The notes under the pieces: generated by a model
The model's input: only the letters and a program-made list of their open reading frames with translations
What the model was told of the DNA's origin: nothing
The model's database searches: none
Origin: Mesorhizobium carmichaelinearum
GTDB taxonomy: Bacteria > Pseudomonadota > Alphaproteobacteria > Rhizobiales > Rhizobiaceae
Assembly: GCF_900199455.1 (NCBI RefSeq)
Contig: NZ_FZQR01000003.1
Location: forward strand, 310,001 to 374,000
DNA: 64,000 bases
Direction of reading: 5' to 3'
Shown: piece by piece, positions 45,472 through 55,286 of the stretch
How positions within the stretch are numbered: the first letter of the stretch is position 1
Layout: each line of letters opens with the position of its first letter
Translations under genes and position numbers: made by a program

Positions 45472-46902
45472 ATGACTGAAATCGGCACAAACAGGGTCGA
45501 CTGGCGCGCATTGTGGGCGAGCGGCGACCTGGCGCGCTTCTGCTTCATCAGCCTCGGCATCCTGCTGCACGCCACCAACGAGACGATGGTGGCGACCGTC
45601 ATGCCGGCCATGGTCGGCGAACTGGCCGGGGTGCAACTCGTCGGCTGGTCGCTGGCGATCTACGAGCTCGGCGCCATCGTCGCCGGTGCCGCCGCCGGGC
45701 GGCTGGTGAGCTATGTGGCGCTGCGCACCAATATGGTGGTCGCAGCCCTGCTCTACGCCACAGGCGCGCTGATCTGCGCCACCTCGCCGTCCATGCAATT
45801 GTTCCTGGCCGGCCGCCTGATCGAGGGGCTGGGCGGCGGCGCACTGGTGTCGCTGGCCTTCGTCTCGGTCGAGCGGCTGTTTTCGCGCGCCATCTGGCCA
45901 CAGCTTTTCGGCATCATGTCGGCGATCTGGGGCGTTGCCGCCTTCAGTGGCCCGTTGCTCGGCGCGATCATGACCGAGCTTTTGTCGTGGCGCTGGGCCT
46001 TCGGCGTCTTCACTTTCGGCGGCACAGCGATGGCGCTGGCCAGCTTCCTGGTGCTCAACACCCCGGAAGCAACGCGACCCGTCACGAGCGCGGGCAAGGT
46101 GCCGCCCTTCCCGTTCGCCGCCCTTGCTTGCCTTGCCGTCGCCGTGGTGCTGATCGCCTCGGCCGGCGTCGACATCGCCGTGCTGCGCTCCTCGCTGCTG
46201 ATCGTGCTGGGCCTCGCCGGCTTGGCGTTGTTCTTCTATATCGACGCGCTGAAGCCGCGCTCCCGGCTGTTCCCGTCGGGCCTGTTCTCGTGGCGCACGC
46301 CGGTCGGCGCCGGCATGACCATGGTCGCAGCCTTTTCGGTGGCGACCTGTTCCTTCGGCGTCTACGGACCGCTGCTTTTGACCAGCCTGCACGACATTCC
46401 GCTCTTGACCACCGGCTACATCATCGCCGCCGAATCGATCGCCTGGTCGATCCTGTCGATCCTCGTCGCCAACGCGCCGCAGCGCGAGCGGCTGATCATC
46501 GTCGTCGGTGCACTGATGATCGCGGCCGGTATTGCCGGCTTTGCCTATACGATACCGCTGGGCTCGATCCCGCTGATCCTGATCTGCGCCTTGCTGCAGG
46601 GCGGCGGCTTCGGCATTGCCTGGCCGTTCCTGACCCGCGTCATCGTCGCCTCCGCCCCGGACGATGAGCAGACCATCGCCTCGGCCGCGGTGCCGACCAT
46701 GCAGCGCATCGGCTATGCCGTCGGTGCCGCCCTTGCCGGCATCGTCGCCAATGCCAGCGGCTTTTCGCAAGGGCTGAACCATGACGCGGCGGCCAATGTC
46801 GCGAGCTGGCTGTTCCTCGCCTTCGTGCCGCTTGGCATCCTCGGCTGTCTCGCCGCCCTGCGGGCATCCGCGACGAACCGGCCATTGGAAGCCATCGGCT
46901 GA
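45472..46902 (+). CDS. MFS transporter, DHA2-like (drug/multidrug type)
   Basis: A 476-residue MFS permease from the ATG at 45472 with GGGGTGG upstream; the frame continues upstream without membrane features. ATNETMVATVMPAMVGELAG matches the start of DHA2-type exporters, and GAAAGRLVSYVALRTN is motif A. About 14 helices. Usually an efflux pump for drugs or other hydrophobic compounds. No regulator is adjacent. Confidence 0.85.
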   Translation: MTEIGTNRVDWRALWASGDLARFCFISLGILLHATNETMVATVMPAMVGELAGVQLVGWSLAIYELGAIVAGAAAGRLVSYVALRTNMVVAALLYATGALICATSPSMQLFLAGRLIEGLGGGALVSLAFVSVERLFSRAIWPQLFGIMSAIWGVAAFSGPLLGAIMTELLSWRWAFGVFTFGGTAMALASFLVLNTPEATRPVTSAGKVPPFPFAALACLAVAVVLIASAGVDIAVLRSSLLIVLGLAGLALFFYIDALKPRSRLFPSGLFSWRTPVGAGMTMVAAFSVATCSFGVYGPLLLTSLHDIPLLTTGYIIAAESIAWSILSILVANAPQRERLIIVVGALMIAAGIAGFAYTIPLGSIPLILICALLQGGGFGIAWPFLTRVIVASAPDDEQTIASAAVPTMQRIGYAVGAALAGIVANASGFSQGLNHDAAANVASWLFLAFVPLGILGCLAALRASATNRPLEAIG

Positions 46903-46907
46903 CTGGA

Positions 46908-46950
46908 GCAATTCCAGGAAAAGTGTTTACGGTTTTCCGTCCGGAATTGC
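46908..46950. repeat. Rhizobial intergenic hairpin repeat
   Basis: GCAATTCC (46908-46915) pairs with GGAATTGC (46943-46950), with inner GGAAAA/TTTTCC pairing. This hairpin type is common between genes in Rhizobiales. Here it lies between the convergent MFS and kdpE genes and could act as a bidirectional terminator. Confidence 0.65.
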
Positions 46951-46985
46951 GTGAAAGCAAAAAGTTAGAACTTCAATACAGTGTC

Positions 46986-47675
46986 TCAGTCGACACGCAG
47001 CCTGTAGCCGACACCGGTCTCGGTGGTGATGTGATGCGGCTGGTCCGGGATCTTCTCGATCTTTTGCCTGAGCTGCCGGACATAGACCCTGAGATACTGC
47101 ACGTCGGTCGAATCGCCCCAGATCTGCTTCAGCATGAAATGGTGGGTCAGCACCTTGCCGGCATGCTGCACCAGGATGCGCAATATGTCGTATTCCTTCG
47201 GTGAGAGTTTTATCTCCTTGCCCTCGACCTTGACGATGCGCTTGACCAGATCGACGCTGAGGTCGCCGCTCTGGAAGACAGGCTTCTCGCCCTGCTGCTG
47301 GAACTTGTGCCGCAGCGCCACGCGGATGCGCGCCACCAGTTCGTTCATGCCGAACGGCTTGGTGATATAGTCGTCGGCGCCGAGTTCGAGCGCGCTGACG
47401 ATGCCGGCCTCGTCGGTGCGGCTGGAGAGGATGACGACGGGAATGTCGAGGCCGTCGTCACGCCATTTGCGCAGCAGCTCATGGCCGCTCATGCCGGGCA
47501 GGCCGAGATCGAGCAGCACCAGGTCCGGCTTTTCCTGTTCCATCAGCTCGATCGCCGCCTTGGCGTTCGGCGCCTCGCTGACCGCATAGCCCTGGCTGCC
47601 GAGGCCGACGCGCAGCAGTTTGCGTATAGGCGGTTCGTCATCGACGACCAGTATCCTGACATTCGTGTTCGTCAT
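46986..47675 (-). CDS. kdpE: KdpE response regulator
   Basis: A 229-residue OmpR/PhoB-type regulator. The receiver domain contains Asp12/Asp13, the phosphorylation site Asp56 in VLLDLGLPG and the conserved Lys in YITKPFG. The winged-helix domain has YVRQLRQKIEKIPDQPHHI and GVGYRLR. It is activated by KdpD under K+ limitation or salt stress and switches on kdpFABC. It starts within a duplicated 16-bp sequence 3' of kdpD. Confidence 0.93.
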   Translation of the reverse strand: MTNTNVRILVVDDEPPIRKLLRVGLGSQGYAVSEAPNAKAAIELMEQEKPDLVLLDLGLPGMSGHELLRKWRDDGLDIPVVILSSRTDEAGIVSALELGADDYITKPFGMNELVARIRVALRHKFQQQGEKPVFQSGDLSVDLVKRIVKVEGKEIKLSPKEYDILRILVQHAGKVLTHHFMLKQIWGDSTDVQYLRVYVRQLRQKIEKIPDQPHHITTETGVGYRLRVD

Positions 47676-47676
47676 G

Positions 47677-47708
47677 CCAAATCACCCACATCCCAAATCA
47701 CCCACATC
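47677..47708. repeat. Perfect 16-bp tandem duplication at the kdpD/kdpE junction
   Basis: CCAAATCACCCACATC occurs twice in direct contact (47677-47692 and 47693-47708). It contains the kdpE ribosome-binding site and encodes the last residues and stop of kdpD. As 16 is not a multiple of three, the duplication changes the KdpD C-terminal frame. Confidence 0.85.
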
Positions 47709-50423
47709 ATTGTCGTCCGTACTGGCGGCGCCGAGATCGGGCGGGTTCGTCGGCTTCGGCATTTTGATGGTGAAAACCGCACCCGAACGGTCGGTTCGGT
47801 TTGCCGCGGTGATCGTGCCCCCCATCGCCTCGATGAAGCCGCGGCAGATGGACAGGCCGAGCCCGGTGCCGGCGCGAACCTGGTCGCGCTTGCGCACCCG
47901 GTAGAACGTGTCGAAAATCCGTTCCAGATCGCCAGGAGGAATGCCCAGCCCCTCATCCATGATCTGCAGGATGACGGAACCATTGTCGGTCCAACCCTGC
48001 ACGCGGATCGTCGAGCCTGCCGGCGCGTATTTCGCCGCATTGTCGAGGAGGTTGAACAGCGCCTGCTCGAACAGCACGGGATCGACCTTCAACATCGGTA
48101 AATCCGCCGGGATGTCGATCTCGGTCTTATGCTCGGCGATGATCTTCTTCGCCCTCCGCAGGGCCGAGCCGACGATGTCGCCGACATAGTGGAAAGCGAA
48201 ATTCGGCTCCATTGCGCCGGACTCGATCTTGGTCATGTCGAGCAGATTGGCGATGAAGCGGTTCAGCCGCTCGGATTCGTCGAGCACGGTCATCAGCAAC
48301 TCGGCCTGGTCCTGTTCGGGAAGAGCCGGCGCGAATTCCCGCAGCGTGCCGGCCGCCCCCATGATGGCGGCGAGCGGCGTCTTCAGATCATGCGAAATCG
48401 AGGTCAGCAGCGCCGAGCGCAGCCTGTCCGCCTCGGCGGCGAGCTTGGCCCGGTCGACATCGGCGACGAGCTGGATACGCTCGATGGCGACCGCTGCCTG
48501 GTCGGCCAGCGCGTCGAGCAGGCGCTGCTGCTCCGGCGTCAGCAGCGGGCCCTGCTTGTCATTGTCGAGGCCGACGACACCGATTGCCGTGCGCCCTGTG
48601 CGCAAGGGAAGATAGAGCCGCTTGGCGCCGGGCAGCGTATCGGCACCGCGCCCGGCGGCACGGTTGTGCTCCCACGCCCAGCGGGCGGCGGCAATGTCGG
48701 CCTCGGCCAGCGTATCGTCGGGCGGATAGCCGGCCTTGACGGTGATGGTGCCGTCTTCGGGCAGAAGCAGCACCACCCGCAGCTTCAGCATCGAGGCGAT
48801 CTGGAAGGCGGTGGCCCACAGAACGTCGTCGAGCGTGCCGGCGCCGGCGAGCTTCTTGGAAAAGAGGTAGATGTCCTCCGTGGCCCGCGCCCGCGAGCGG
48901 GCGGCGATCGCCTGGCGCTGCACGCGCACCGTCAGATTGCTGGCAATGACGGCGACGACCAGGAACACGCCGAGCGCGACAATGCTCTCCGGATCCCGGA
49001 TCGTCAGCGTGTAGCGCGGCTCCAGGAAGAAATAGTTGAAGGCAAGGGCGCTGGTGAGACAGGCGTACAGAGCCGGCCACAGACCGCCGGTCACCGCCGA
49101 CGCCAGGACCCCGATGAGGAAGATGATCGCAAGGTTGCGAACATCGAGAAACTGGTCGAGCAGCGCGGCGAAGGCGAGCGAGCCGGCGACATAGGCCGTG
49201 GCCAGGAGATAGGGCCAGAACTGGAATTGCGTCTGCTCGTCCGCGGTCCTTACGTTCCTCGACGTCGCCTCGGTGCTGCGTTCGTTTCCCGAAATGACAT
49301 GGACGCTGATATCGCCGGCATTGCGGATGAGATCATAGGTCAGCGATCCCTCGATCAGTTCGCGCCAGCGCGACCGGGTCGGCCTGCCGACCACGATATG
49401 GGTGAAATTGTTCGCCGTCGCGTAACGCACGATGTCCTGCGCCACATTCTGACCCGGAATGGTCGTCACCTCGGCACCAAGCTGTTGGGCGAGGCGCAGA
49501 TTGTTTGCGAGCCGGTCCTTGTCCTCCTCGGGCATGCTGGCCGAGCGAGGGCTGTCGACATGCAGTGCCGTCCACGGGGCACGCAGCCGGTCGGCCAGCC
49601 TGCGCGCATAGCGGATGCGGGCCGCGCCGCCCAGGCGCGCGTCGAGGCAGACGAGGACCCTTTCCCCCGCAGCCCAGGGGCCTTGGATGGCATGGGACTG
49701 CATGTGATTGAGCAACTGCTCGTCGACGCGCTGCGCGGTGCGGCGCAGCGCCAGTTCCCTGAGCGCCGTCAGATTGCCGGGCGAGAAATAGTTCTCGATG
49801 GCGCGCTGGGCGGTGTTGGGGAAATAGACCTTTCCCTCTTCCAGCCGCTTGATCAGGTCGTCGGGGGTGAGATCGATGATCTCGACATCGTCGGCCTGGT
49901 CGATGATGGAGTCCGGAACCGTCTCGCGCACCCTGACCTTGGTGATCTGGGCGACGACATCGTTCAGGCTTTCGACATGTTGGACGTTGAGCGTCGTGTA
50001 GACGTCGATGCCTTGCGTCAGAATTTCCTGGACGTCGAGATAGCGCTTGGGATGGCGGCTGCCGGGCGCGTTGGTGTGGGCGAGTTCGTCGACGAGAACC
50101 AGCGCCGGGCGCCGGGCGAGGATGGCGTCGATATCCATCTCGTCGAGGATGCGCCCCTTGTAGTCGACCTTGCGGCGGGGAATGACCTCATACCCGTCGA
50201 CCAGGGCCAGGGTTTCCTTGCGGCCATGCGTCTCGACGACACCGATCACCACATCGATGCCGTCGGCCAGCCTGGCACGGCCTGACATCAGCATTTCGTA
50301 AGTCTTGCCGACACCCGGCGCCGCGCCAAGGAAAATCCGCAAACGGCCGCGCCCCTCCCGCTCGGCATGCTCGAGCAGCGCGTCGGGGGAAGGTCGGTTC
50401 TCGTTGCTTCTGTCTTCTGGCAT
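47682..50423 (-). CDS. kdpD: KdpD sensor histidine kinase
   Basis: A 913-residue sensor. The N-terminal KdpD domain has Walker A GAAPGVGKT (33-41), then a Usp-like domain, about four membrane helices (400-500), a GAF-like region, and the HisKA domain with SISHDLKTP (phospho-His near 680) and the HATPase with LLDNAAKYAP and GTGLGLSICRGF. The C-terminal tail is set by a 16-bp tandem duplication. It senses K+ and ionic stress and phosphorylates KdpE. Confidence 0.93.
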   Translation of the reverse strand: MPEDRSNENRPSPDALLEHAEREGRGRLRIFLGAAPGVGKTYEMLMSGRARLADGIDVVIGVVETHGRKETLALVDGYEVIPRRKVDYKGRILDEMDIDAILARRPALVLVDELAHTNAPGSRHPKRYLDVQEILTQGIDVYTTLNVQHVESLNDVVAQITKVRVRETVPDSIIDQADDVEIIDLTPDDLIKRLEEGKVYFPNTAQRAIENYFSPGNLTALRELALRRTAQRVDEQLLNHMQSHAIQGPWAAGERVLVCLDARLGGAARIRYARRLADRLRAPWTALHVDSPRSASMPEEDKDRLANNLRLAQQLGAEVTTIPGQNVAQDIVRYATANNFTHIVVGRPTRSRWRELIEGSLTYDLIRNAGDISVHVISGNERSTEATSRNVRTADEQTQFQFWPYLLATAYVAGSLAFAALLDQFLDVRNLAIIFLIGVLASAVTGGLWPALYACLTSALAFNYFFLEPRYTLTIRDPESIVALGVFLVVAVIASNLTVRVQRQAIAARSRARATEDIYLFSKKLAGAGTLDDVLWATAFQIASMLKLRVVLLLPEDGTITVKAGYPPDDTLAEADIAAARWAWEHNRAAGRGADTLPGAKRLYLPLRTGRTAIGVVGLDNDKQGPLLTPEQQRLLDALADQAAVAIERIQLVADVDRAKLAAEADRLRSALLTSISHDLKTPLAAIMGAAGTLREFAPALPEQDQAELLMTVLDESERLNRFIANLLDMTKIESGAMEPNFAFHYVGDIVGSALRRAKKIIAEHKTEIDIPADLPMLKVDPVLFEQALFNLLDNAAKYAPAGSTIRVQGWTDNGSVILQIMDEGLGIPPGDLERIFDTFYRVRKRDQVRAGTGLGLSICRGFIEAMGGTITAANRTDRSGAVFTIKMPKPTNPPDLGAASTDDNDVGDLGCG

Positions 50424-50444
50424 CAGGATCGATCATGGAGAGGT

Positions 50445-50467
50445 CCGGGGATGCTGTCGATCCCCGG
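50445..50467 (-). promoter_or_regulatory. Intercistronic hairpin between kdpC and kdpD
   Basis: CCGGGGAT/ATCCCCGG is a perfect 8-bp stem with a 7-base loop in the short kdpC-kdpD gap. No T-run follows. It may reduce expression of the sensor-regulator pair compared with the pump. Confidence 0.6.
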
Positions 50468-50480
50468 CCCTCGCCGTAAA

Positions 50481-51044
50481 CTATTTCGCGGCGTCCAGCG
50501 CCAAGTTGAGCGCCAGCACGTTGACCACCGGCTCGCCCATGAAGCCGAGTTCCCTGCCTTCGACCTGGCCGTCGACAAGCGCCTTGACCTTGGCTTCGTC
50601 GATGCCCCTGGCCTTGGCGACACGCGGAACCTGGAAATAGGCGGCCTCCGGGCTGATCTGCGGATCAAGGCCGCTGCCGGACGTCGTCACCAGGTCCATC
50701 GGCACGGGCTGGTTCGGATTCTCCGCCTTCAGCTTCTCGGCGTCGGCCTTGATGCGCTCGATCAGCTTCGGGTTGGTCGGGCCGAGATTGGTGCCGCCCG
50801 ACGCCGTGGCATCGTAGCCGTTGCCGGCCGCCGACAGCCTGCCATGGAAATACTTGTCGCTGGCGAAGGCCTGGCCGATCAGTTCGGAGCCGATGACCTT
50901 GCCGTCCTTCTCGATCAGGCTGCCATTGGCCTGGCGAGGGAACAACGCCTGCGCAATGCCGGTCATGCCCAGGGGATAGACCAGGCCGGTCAGCACGGTG
51001 AAGAAGACGATCATGATGATCGCGGGTCTGATTTGCTTGAGCAT
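50481..51044 (-). CDS. kdpC: K+-transporting ATPase subunit C
   Basis: A 187-residue subunit with one N-terminal helix ([18 protein letters not shown]). [11 protein letters not shown] is the typical KdpC segment and [12 protein letters not shown] the C-terminal signature. The ATG at 51044 follows AAGGA; a longer reading frame overlapping kdpB is not used. It assists KdpA/KdpB assembly and nucleotide binding. Confidence 0.94.
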   Translation of the reverse strand: MLKQIRPAIIMIVFFTVLTGLVYPLGMTGIAQALFPRQANGSLIEKDGKVIGSELIGQAFASDKYFHGRLSAAGNGYDATASGGTNLGPTNPKLIERIKADAEKLKAENPNQPVPMDLVTTSGSGLDPQISPEAAYFQVPRVAKARGIDEAKVKALVDGQVEGRELGFMGEPVVNVLALNLALDAAK

Positions 51045-51055
51045 CGGAATGATCC

Positions 51056-53149
51056 TTATGCAAGGCCAAGGGCCGTGACGGCCATGTCGATTATCTTGAT
51101 GCCGACGAACGGCACGATGATGCCGCCCAGGCCGTAGACGAGAAGGTTGCGGCTGAGCAGCGCGCCGGCGCCGATCGCGCGATATTTGACGCCTTTCAGC
51201 GACAGCGGGATCAGCGCGATGATGATCAGCGCGTTGAAGATGATGGCCGACAGAATGGCGCTCTGCGGCGTCGCCAGATGCATGATGTTGAGCGCCTGCA
51301 GCGGGCCGGTGGTCTGCCCCGGCGCGATGTAGAAGACGGCGAACATGGCCGGGATGATGGCGAAGTACTTGGCCACGTCGTTGGCGATCGAGAAGGTCGT
51401 CAGCGAGCCGCGCGTCATCAGCAGAGCCTTGCCGATCTCGACGATCTCGATGAGCTTGGTTGGATCGCTGTCGAGATCGATCATATTGCCGGCTTCGCGC
51501 GCGGCAACCGTGCCGGTATTCATGGCGACGCCGACATCGGCCTGGGCAAGGGCGGGTGCGTCGTTGGTGCCGTCGCCGCACATGGCGACCAGCTTGCCCT
51601 TGGCCTGTTCGTCGCGGATCAGCTTCAGCTTGTCCTCGGGCGTCGCCTGGGCAAGGAAGTCGTCGACACCGGCTTCCGCGGCGATGGCCGCCGCCGTCAG
51701 CGGATTGTCGCCGGTGATCATCACCGTGCGGATGCCCATGCGGCGCAGTTCCGTGAAGCGCTCGCTGATGCCGCCCTTGACGATGTCCTTGAGATGGACG
51801 ACGCCGAGCAGCCGCCCGTCACGCTCGACCGCCAGCGGCGTGCCGCCGGACTTGGCGACCTCGTCCGCGATCGCCTGGAGATCCTTGACCGACTCGCTGC
51901 TTGGGCGCGTGCCGTGGGCGGCGACCGTCGACTGGTTGACATGGGCAAGCACGGAATCGACCGCGCCCTTGCGCACCGACGAGCCGTCGACGTCGACGCC
52001 GCTCATGCGGGTCTGCGCGGTGAAGGGAACGAAGGTTGCGTGCAGCGTTGCCATGTCACGGGCGCGGATGCCGTATTTCTCCTTGGCCAGGACGACGATC
52101 GAGCGGCCTTCCGGCGTTTCGTCGGCGAGCGAGGCGAGTTGGGCCGCGTCGGCCAGTTCCTGTTCGGTGACGCCCTTCACGGGACGGAATTCCGTCGCCT
52201 GGCGATTGCCGAGCGTGATGGTGCCGGTCTTGTCGAGCAGCAGCGTGTCGACATCGCCGGCCGCCTCCACGGCACGGCCCGACATGGCCAGCACATTGAA
52301 CCGCACCAGGCGGTCCATGCCGGCGATGCCGATCGCCGACAGCAGTGCGCCGATCGTCGTCGGGATCAGGGTGACGAACAGGGCGACGAGGACAGTCACC
52401 GAGATATAGCCGCCCGAATAGGCGGCAAAGCTCGGGATGGTCGCGGTGGCCAGCACAAAGATCAGCGTCATGCCGACCAAAAGGATGTTGAGCGCGATCT
52501 CGTTGGGCGTCTTCTGGCGTTCGGCGCCTTCGACCAGCGAGATCATGCGGTCGAGGAAGGTGTGGCCGGAGGCAGCCGTGATGCGCACGCGGATCCAGTC
52601 GGACAGCACCTGCGTGCCACCGGTGACCGCCGAGCGGTCGCCACCGGATTCGCGGATGACCGGGGCCGATTCACCGGTGATCGCCGCTTCGTTGACCGAG
52701 GCGACGCCTTCGATCACTTCACCGTCCGACGGGATGATGTCTCCGGCTTCGACAAGGACGATATCGCCGACCTTCAGGCTGGTGCCGGGCACCAGCTTGA
52801 ACTTGGCTCGGTCCTCGCCGGCCAGCAGCTTGGCCTGGGTCTCGGTGCGCGCCTTGCGCAGCGAGTCGGCTTGCGCCTTGCCGCGGCCTTCAGCGACCGC
52901 TTCGGCGAAGTTGGCGAACAGCACGGTGAACCACAGCCAGATGATGATCTGCAGCGTGAACTTGAAGTCACCGCCACCGGTGATGAGATCCCTGACGAAG
53001 AGAACTGATGTCAGCGCCGAGACGACGGCGACGACGAACATCACCGGGTTCTTGATCAAGGTGCGCGGGTTCAGTTTCCTGAAGGCTCCGCCGATGGCGG
53101 GCCACAGGATGCTGGCGTCCATGATGCTAGCGGATTTGGACTGGCTCAT
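51056..53149 (-). CDS. kdpB: K+-transporting ATPase subunit B
   Basis: A 697-residue P-type ATPase. [17 protein letters not shown] (phosphorylated Asp near 310), and [16 protein letters not shown] are the catalytic motifs. The ATG at 53149 follows GGAG. It energises K+ uptake by KdpA. Its start overlaps the 76-aa ORF by 23 bases. Confidence 0.95.
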   Translation of the reverse strand: MSQSKSASIMDASILWPAIGGAFRKLNPRTLIKNPVMFVVAVVSALTSVLFVRDLITGGGDFKFTLQIIIWLWFTVLFANFAEAVAEGRGKAQADSLRKARTETQAKLLAGEDRAKFKLVPGTSLKVGDIVLVEAGDIIPSDGEVIEGVASVNEAAITGESAPVIRESGGDRSAVTGGTQVLSDWIRVRITAASGHTFLDRMISLVEGAERQKTPNEIALNILLVGMTLIFVLATATIPSFAAYSGGYISVTVLVALFVTLIPTTIGALLSAIGIAGMDRLVRFNVLAMSGRAVEAAGDVDTLLLDKTGTITLGNRQATEFRPVKGVTEQELADAAQLASLADETPEGRSIVVLAKEKYGIRARDMATLHATFVPFTAQTRMSGVDVDGSSVRKGAVDSVLAHVNQSTVAAHGTRPSSESVKDLQAIADEVAKSGGTPLAVERDGRLLGVVHLKDIVKGGISERFTELRRMGIRTVMITGDNPLTAAAIAAEAGVDDFLAQATPEDKLKLIRDEQAKGKLVAMCGDGTNDAPALAQADVGVAMNTGTVAAREAGNMIDLDSDPTKLIEIVEIGKALLMTRGSLTTFSIANDVAKYFAIIPAMFAVFYIAPGQTTGPLQALNIMHLATPQSAILSAIIFNALIIIALIPLSLKGVKYRAIGAGALLSRNLLVYGLGGIIVPFVGIKIIDMAVTALGLA

Positions 53150-53357
53150 TTGTTGGCTCCAGTATGTTGTTGGCGGGCACCGATCGATCGGATGCCGAAG
53201 GAAGATGCGGCGGCCCATAGACCAGCAGCCAGATCACGATCATGGCTGCCGCAATGCCGAGGAATGTGGACACGGTTGGGAAAGGAGGGGGGATTCTCTC
53301 CCCCTCTTTGTCGGTCCGACGCTCAACGTTGCGACGCGTGTTTTTGAACCAGGACAT
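53127..53357 (-). CDS. Small membrane protein between kdpA and kdpB
   Basis: A 76-residue protein starting [14 protein letters not shown], with one helix ([20 protein letters not shown]) near residues 28-47. It begins 7 bases after the kdpA stop and overlaps the kdpB start. Weak ribosome site (GAGATCG). It is not KdpF. It may be an accessory subunit or a translation coupler; not recognised from known kdp operons. Confidence 0.6.
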   Translation of the reverse strand: MSWFKNTRRNVERRTDKEGERIPPPFPTVSTFLGIAAAMIVIWLLVYGPPHLPSASDRSVPANNILEPTNEPVQIR

Positions 53358-53364
53358 GGCGATC

Positions 53365-55068
53365 TCAGAAGGTTTGCCCGTGGATCATGGCCAGGTGTTC
53401 GACGATCGGTCCGATCGCCAGCGCCGGGAAGAAGGTGAGGCCGACGACGATCAGGATGACGCCGACCAGCAGGCCGACGAACAGCGGGCCATCGGTCGGG
53501 AAGGTGCCGGCCGACGCTGGCACCGTCTTTTTCGCCACCAGCGAGCCGGCGATGGCAAGTGCTGGAATGATGACGAAGAAGCGACCCACCCACATGGTGA
53601 TGCCGAGCGTGATATTATACCAGGGCGTGTTGCCGCTGAGGCCGCCAAAGGCGGAGCCGTTGTTCGCCGCCGCCGAAGTGTAGGCATAGAGAACTTCGGA
53701 GAAGCCGTGCGGACCGCCATTGGCCATCGAGGCCACAGCACTTGGCAGCACGACCGCGATGGCCGTGAAGACCAGCATGACCAGAGGCAGAGCGAGGATG
53801 GCGAGCATCGCCATCTTGACCTCCTTGGCCTCGATCTTCTTGCCGAGATATTCGGGCGTGCGGCCGACCATCAGGCCGGCGACGAAGACGGCGATGACGA
53901 TGAACATCAGGATGCCGTAGAAACCGGCGCCGACGCCGCCGACGATGACTTCGCCGAGCTGCATGTTGATCATCGGTATGAAGCCGCCGATCGCGGTGAA
54001 CGAGTCATGCATGGCGTTGACCGCGCCACAGGAGGCGGCCGTCGTGATGACGGCGAACAGTGCCGACAAGGCGATGCCGAAGCGGGTCTCCTTGCCTTCC
54101 ATGTTGCCGCCGTCGATGCCCAGTGCGTGGACCAGCGGGTTGCCTGATGCTTCCGCCCAGTAGCAAATGGTGACGCCGGCGATGAACAGGACACCCATCG
54201 TCGCCAGGATCGCCCAGCCCTGGCGCTGGTTGCTGACCATGCGGCCGAAGACGTTGGTCAGCGCCGCGCCGAGCGCGAAGATGGTGACCATCTGGATGAA
54301 GTTGGAGATCGCGTCGGGATTTTCGAAAGGATGCGCGGCATTGGCGTTGAAGAAGCCGCCGCCATTGGTGCCGAGCATCTTGATGGCGACCTGCGAGGCG
54401 ACGGGACCAAGGGCGAGCGTTTGCTTGGCGCCTTCGAGCGTGGTGGCGTCGACATAGGGGCCGAGCGTCTGCGGCATGCCGAGCCAGACATAGACAAGGG
54501 TGAGCACGATGCAGGCCGGCAGGAGGATGTAGAGCGTGCAGCGGGTCATATCGACCCAGAAATTGCCGATCGACTTGACCGAATGCCGGGCGAAGCCGCG
54601 GATCAGCGCCACCGCGATGGCGATGCCGACCGCCGCGGACATGAAGTTCTGCACGGTCAGGCCGGCCATCTGCACGAGGTAGGACATCGTGCTTTCGCCG
54701 CCGTAATTCTGCCAGTTGGTGTTGGTCACGAAGCTGACGGCGGTGTTGAAGGCGAGGTTCTGCTCAACGGCGGGCATCCCGGCCGGATTGTACGGCAGGA
54801 CGCCCTGCAGGCGCTGCAGGGCATAGAGCACCAGGAAGCTGGCCAGGCTGAAGAACATGATGCCGGCCGCATAAGCGGTCCAGTGCTGCTCCTCGCGCTC
54901 GCTGGTTCCCGAAATGCGGTAGAGCGCCCGTTCGACGGGCCCGAGGATCGGCGAGAGGAATGTGCGATCGCCGTTGAAAACGCGGTACATGTAGCCGCCG
55001 AGCGGCTTCACCAGCAGAACGACGACCACGCAGTAGGCGAGGATCTGTATCCATCCGTTGAGAGTCAT
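53365..55068 (-). CDS. kdpA: K+-transporting ATPase subunit A
   Basis: A 567-residue channel-like subunit with about ten helices. [32 protein letters not shown] and [17 protein letters not shown] are the selectivity-filter-like loops for K+. GGAAAG precedes the ATG. It is 31 bases downstream of kdpF. Confidence 0.96.
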   Translation of the reverse strand: MTLNGWIQILAYCVVVVLLVKPLGGYMYRVFNGDRTFLSPILGPVERALYRISGTSEREEQHWTAYAAGIMFFSLASFLVLYALQRLQGVLPYNPAGMPAVEQNLAFNTAVSFVTNTNWQNYGGESTMSYLVQMAGLTVQNFMSAAVGIAIAVALIRGFARHSVKSIGNFWVDMTRCTLYILLPACIVLTLVYVWLGMPQTLGPYVDATTLEGAKQTLALGPVASQVAIKMLGTNGGGFFNANAAHPFENPDAISNFIQMVTIFALGAALTNVFGRMVSNQRQGWAILATMGVLFIAGVTICYWAEASGNPLVHALGIDGGNMEGKETRFGIALSALFAVITTAASCGAVNAMHDSFTAIGGFIPMINMQLGEVIVGGVGAGFYGILMFIVIAVFVAGLMVGRTPEYLGKKIEAKEVKMAMLAILALPLVMLVFTAIAVVLPSAVASMANGGPHGFSEVLYAYTSAAANNGSAFGGLSGNTPWYNITLGITMWVGRFFVIIPALAIAGSLVAKKTVPASAGTFPTDGPLFVGLLVGVILIVVGLTFFPALAIGPIVEHLAMIHGQTF

Positions 55069-55099
55069 TGAAGTAGCTTTCCGTGCCTTGCTGTTGCCG

Positions 55100-55189
55100 T
55101 CAGAAGCGTTCTGGGCGAACGAGGGCGTATGTCAGGTAAGCGAGCAGGAACAAGGTCACACCGCCGCCGAGGATATAGTCGAGAAGCAT
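55100..55189 (-). CDS. kdpF: K+-transporting ATPase subunit F
   Basis: A 29-residue hydrophobic peptide, [20 protein letters not shown] then YALVRPERF. Length, single helix and C-terminal RPERF match KdpF, the small stabilising subunit. The ATG at 55189 follows GGAGGAT. It is 16 bases after the preceding 26-aa ORF. Confidence 0.92.
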   Translation of the reverse strand: MLLDYILGGGVTLFLLAYLTYALVRPERF

Positions 55190-55205
55190 GTTGCGATCCT
55201 CCGGT

Positions 55206-55286
55206 TCAAAGAATGTCGCAGACTTTGATGTAGGCGATGGAGAGAGCGAAAAACAAAATCTCCAGCCCGATAACGACGATATCCAT
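55206..55286 (-). CDS. 26-aa membrane peptide upstream of kdpF
   Basis: MDIVVIGLEILFFALSIAYI then KVCDIL, a single hydrophobic helix with a Cys-Asp tail. A good AAGGAA site lies nine bases before the ATG at 55286. It is just upstream of kdpF in the operon. Similar short ORFs with a FFALxxxYxxxCD pattern occur upstream of kdpF in several bacteria as far as I recall, but this needs checking. Probably a real small Kdp-associated peptide. Confidence 0.7.
   Translation of the reverse strand: MDIVVIGLEILFFALSIAYIKVCDIL

Noticed and set aside
48129..50285. A 718-codon open frame opposite kdpD
   Set aside because: Antisense shadow of a well-conserved kinase, without any recognisable motif.
50481..51581. 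A 366-residue frame that could be read as a fusion upstream of kdpC
   Set aside because: The first 179 codons overlap kdpB in another frame. The KdpC start at 51044 has a ribosome site and normal length.
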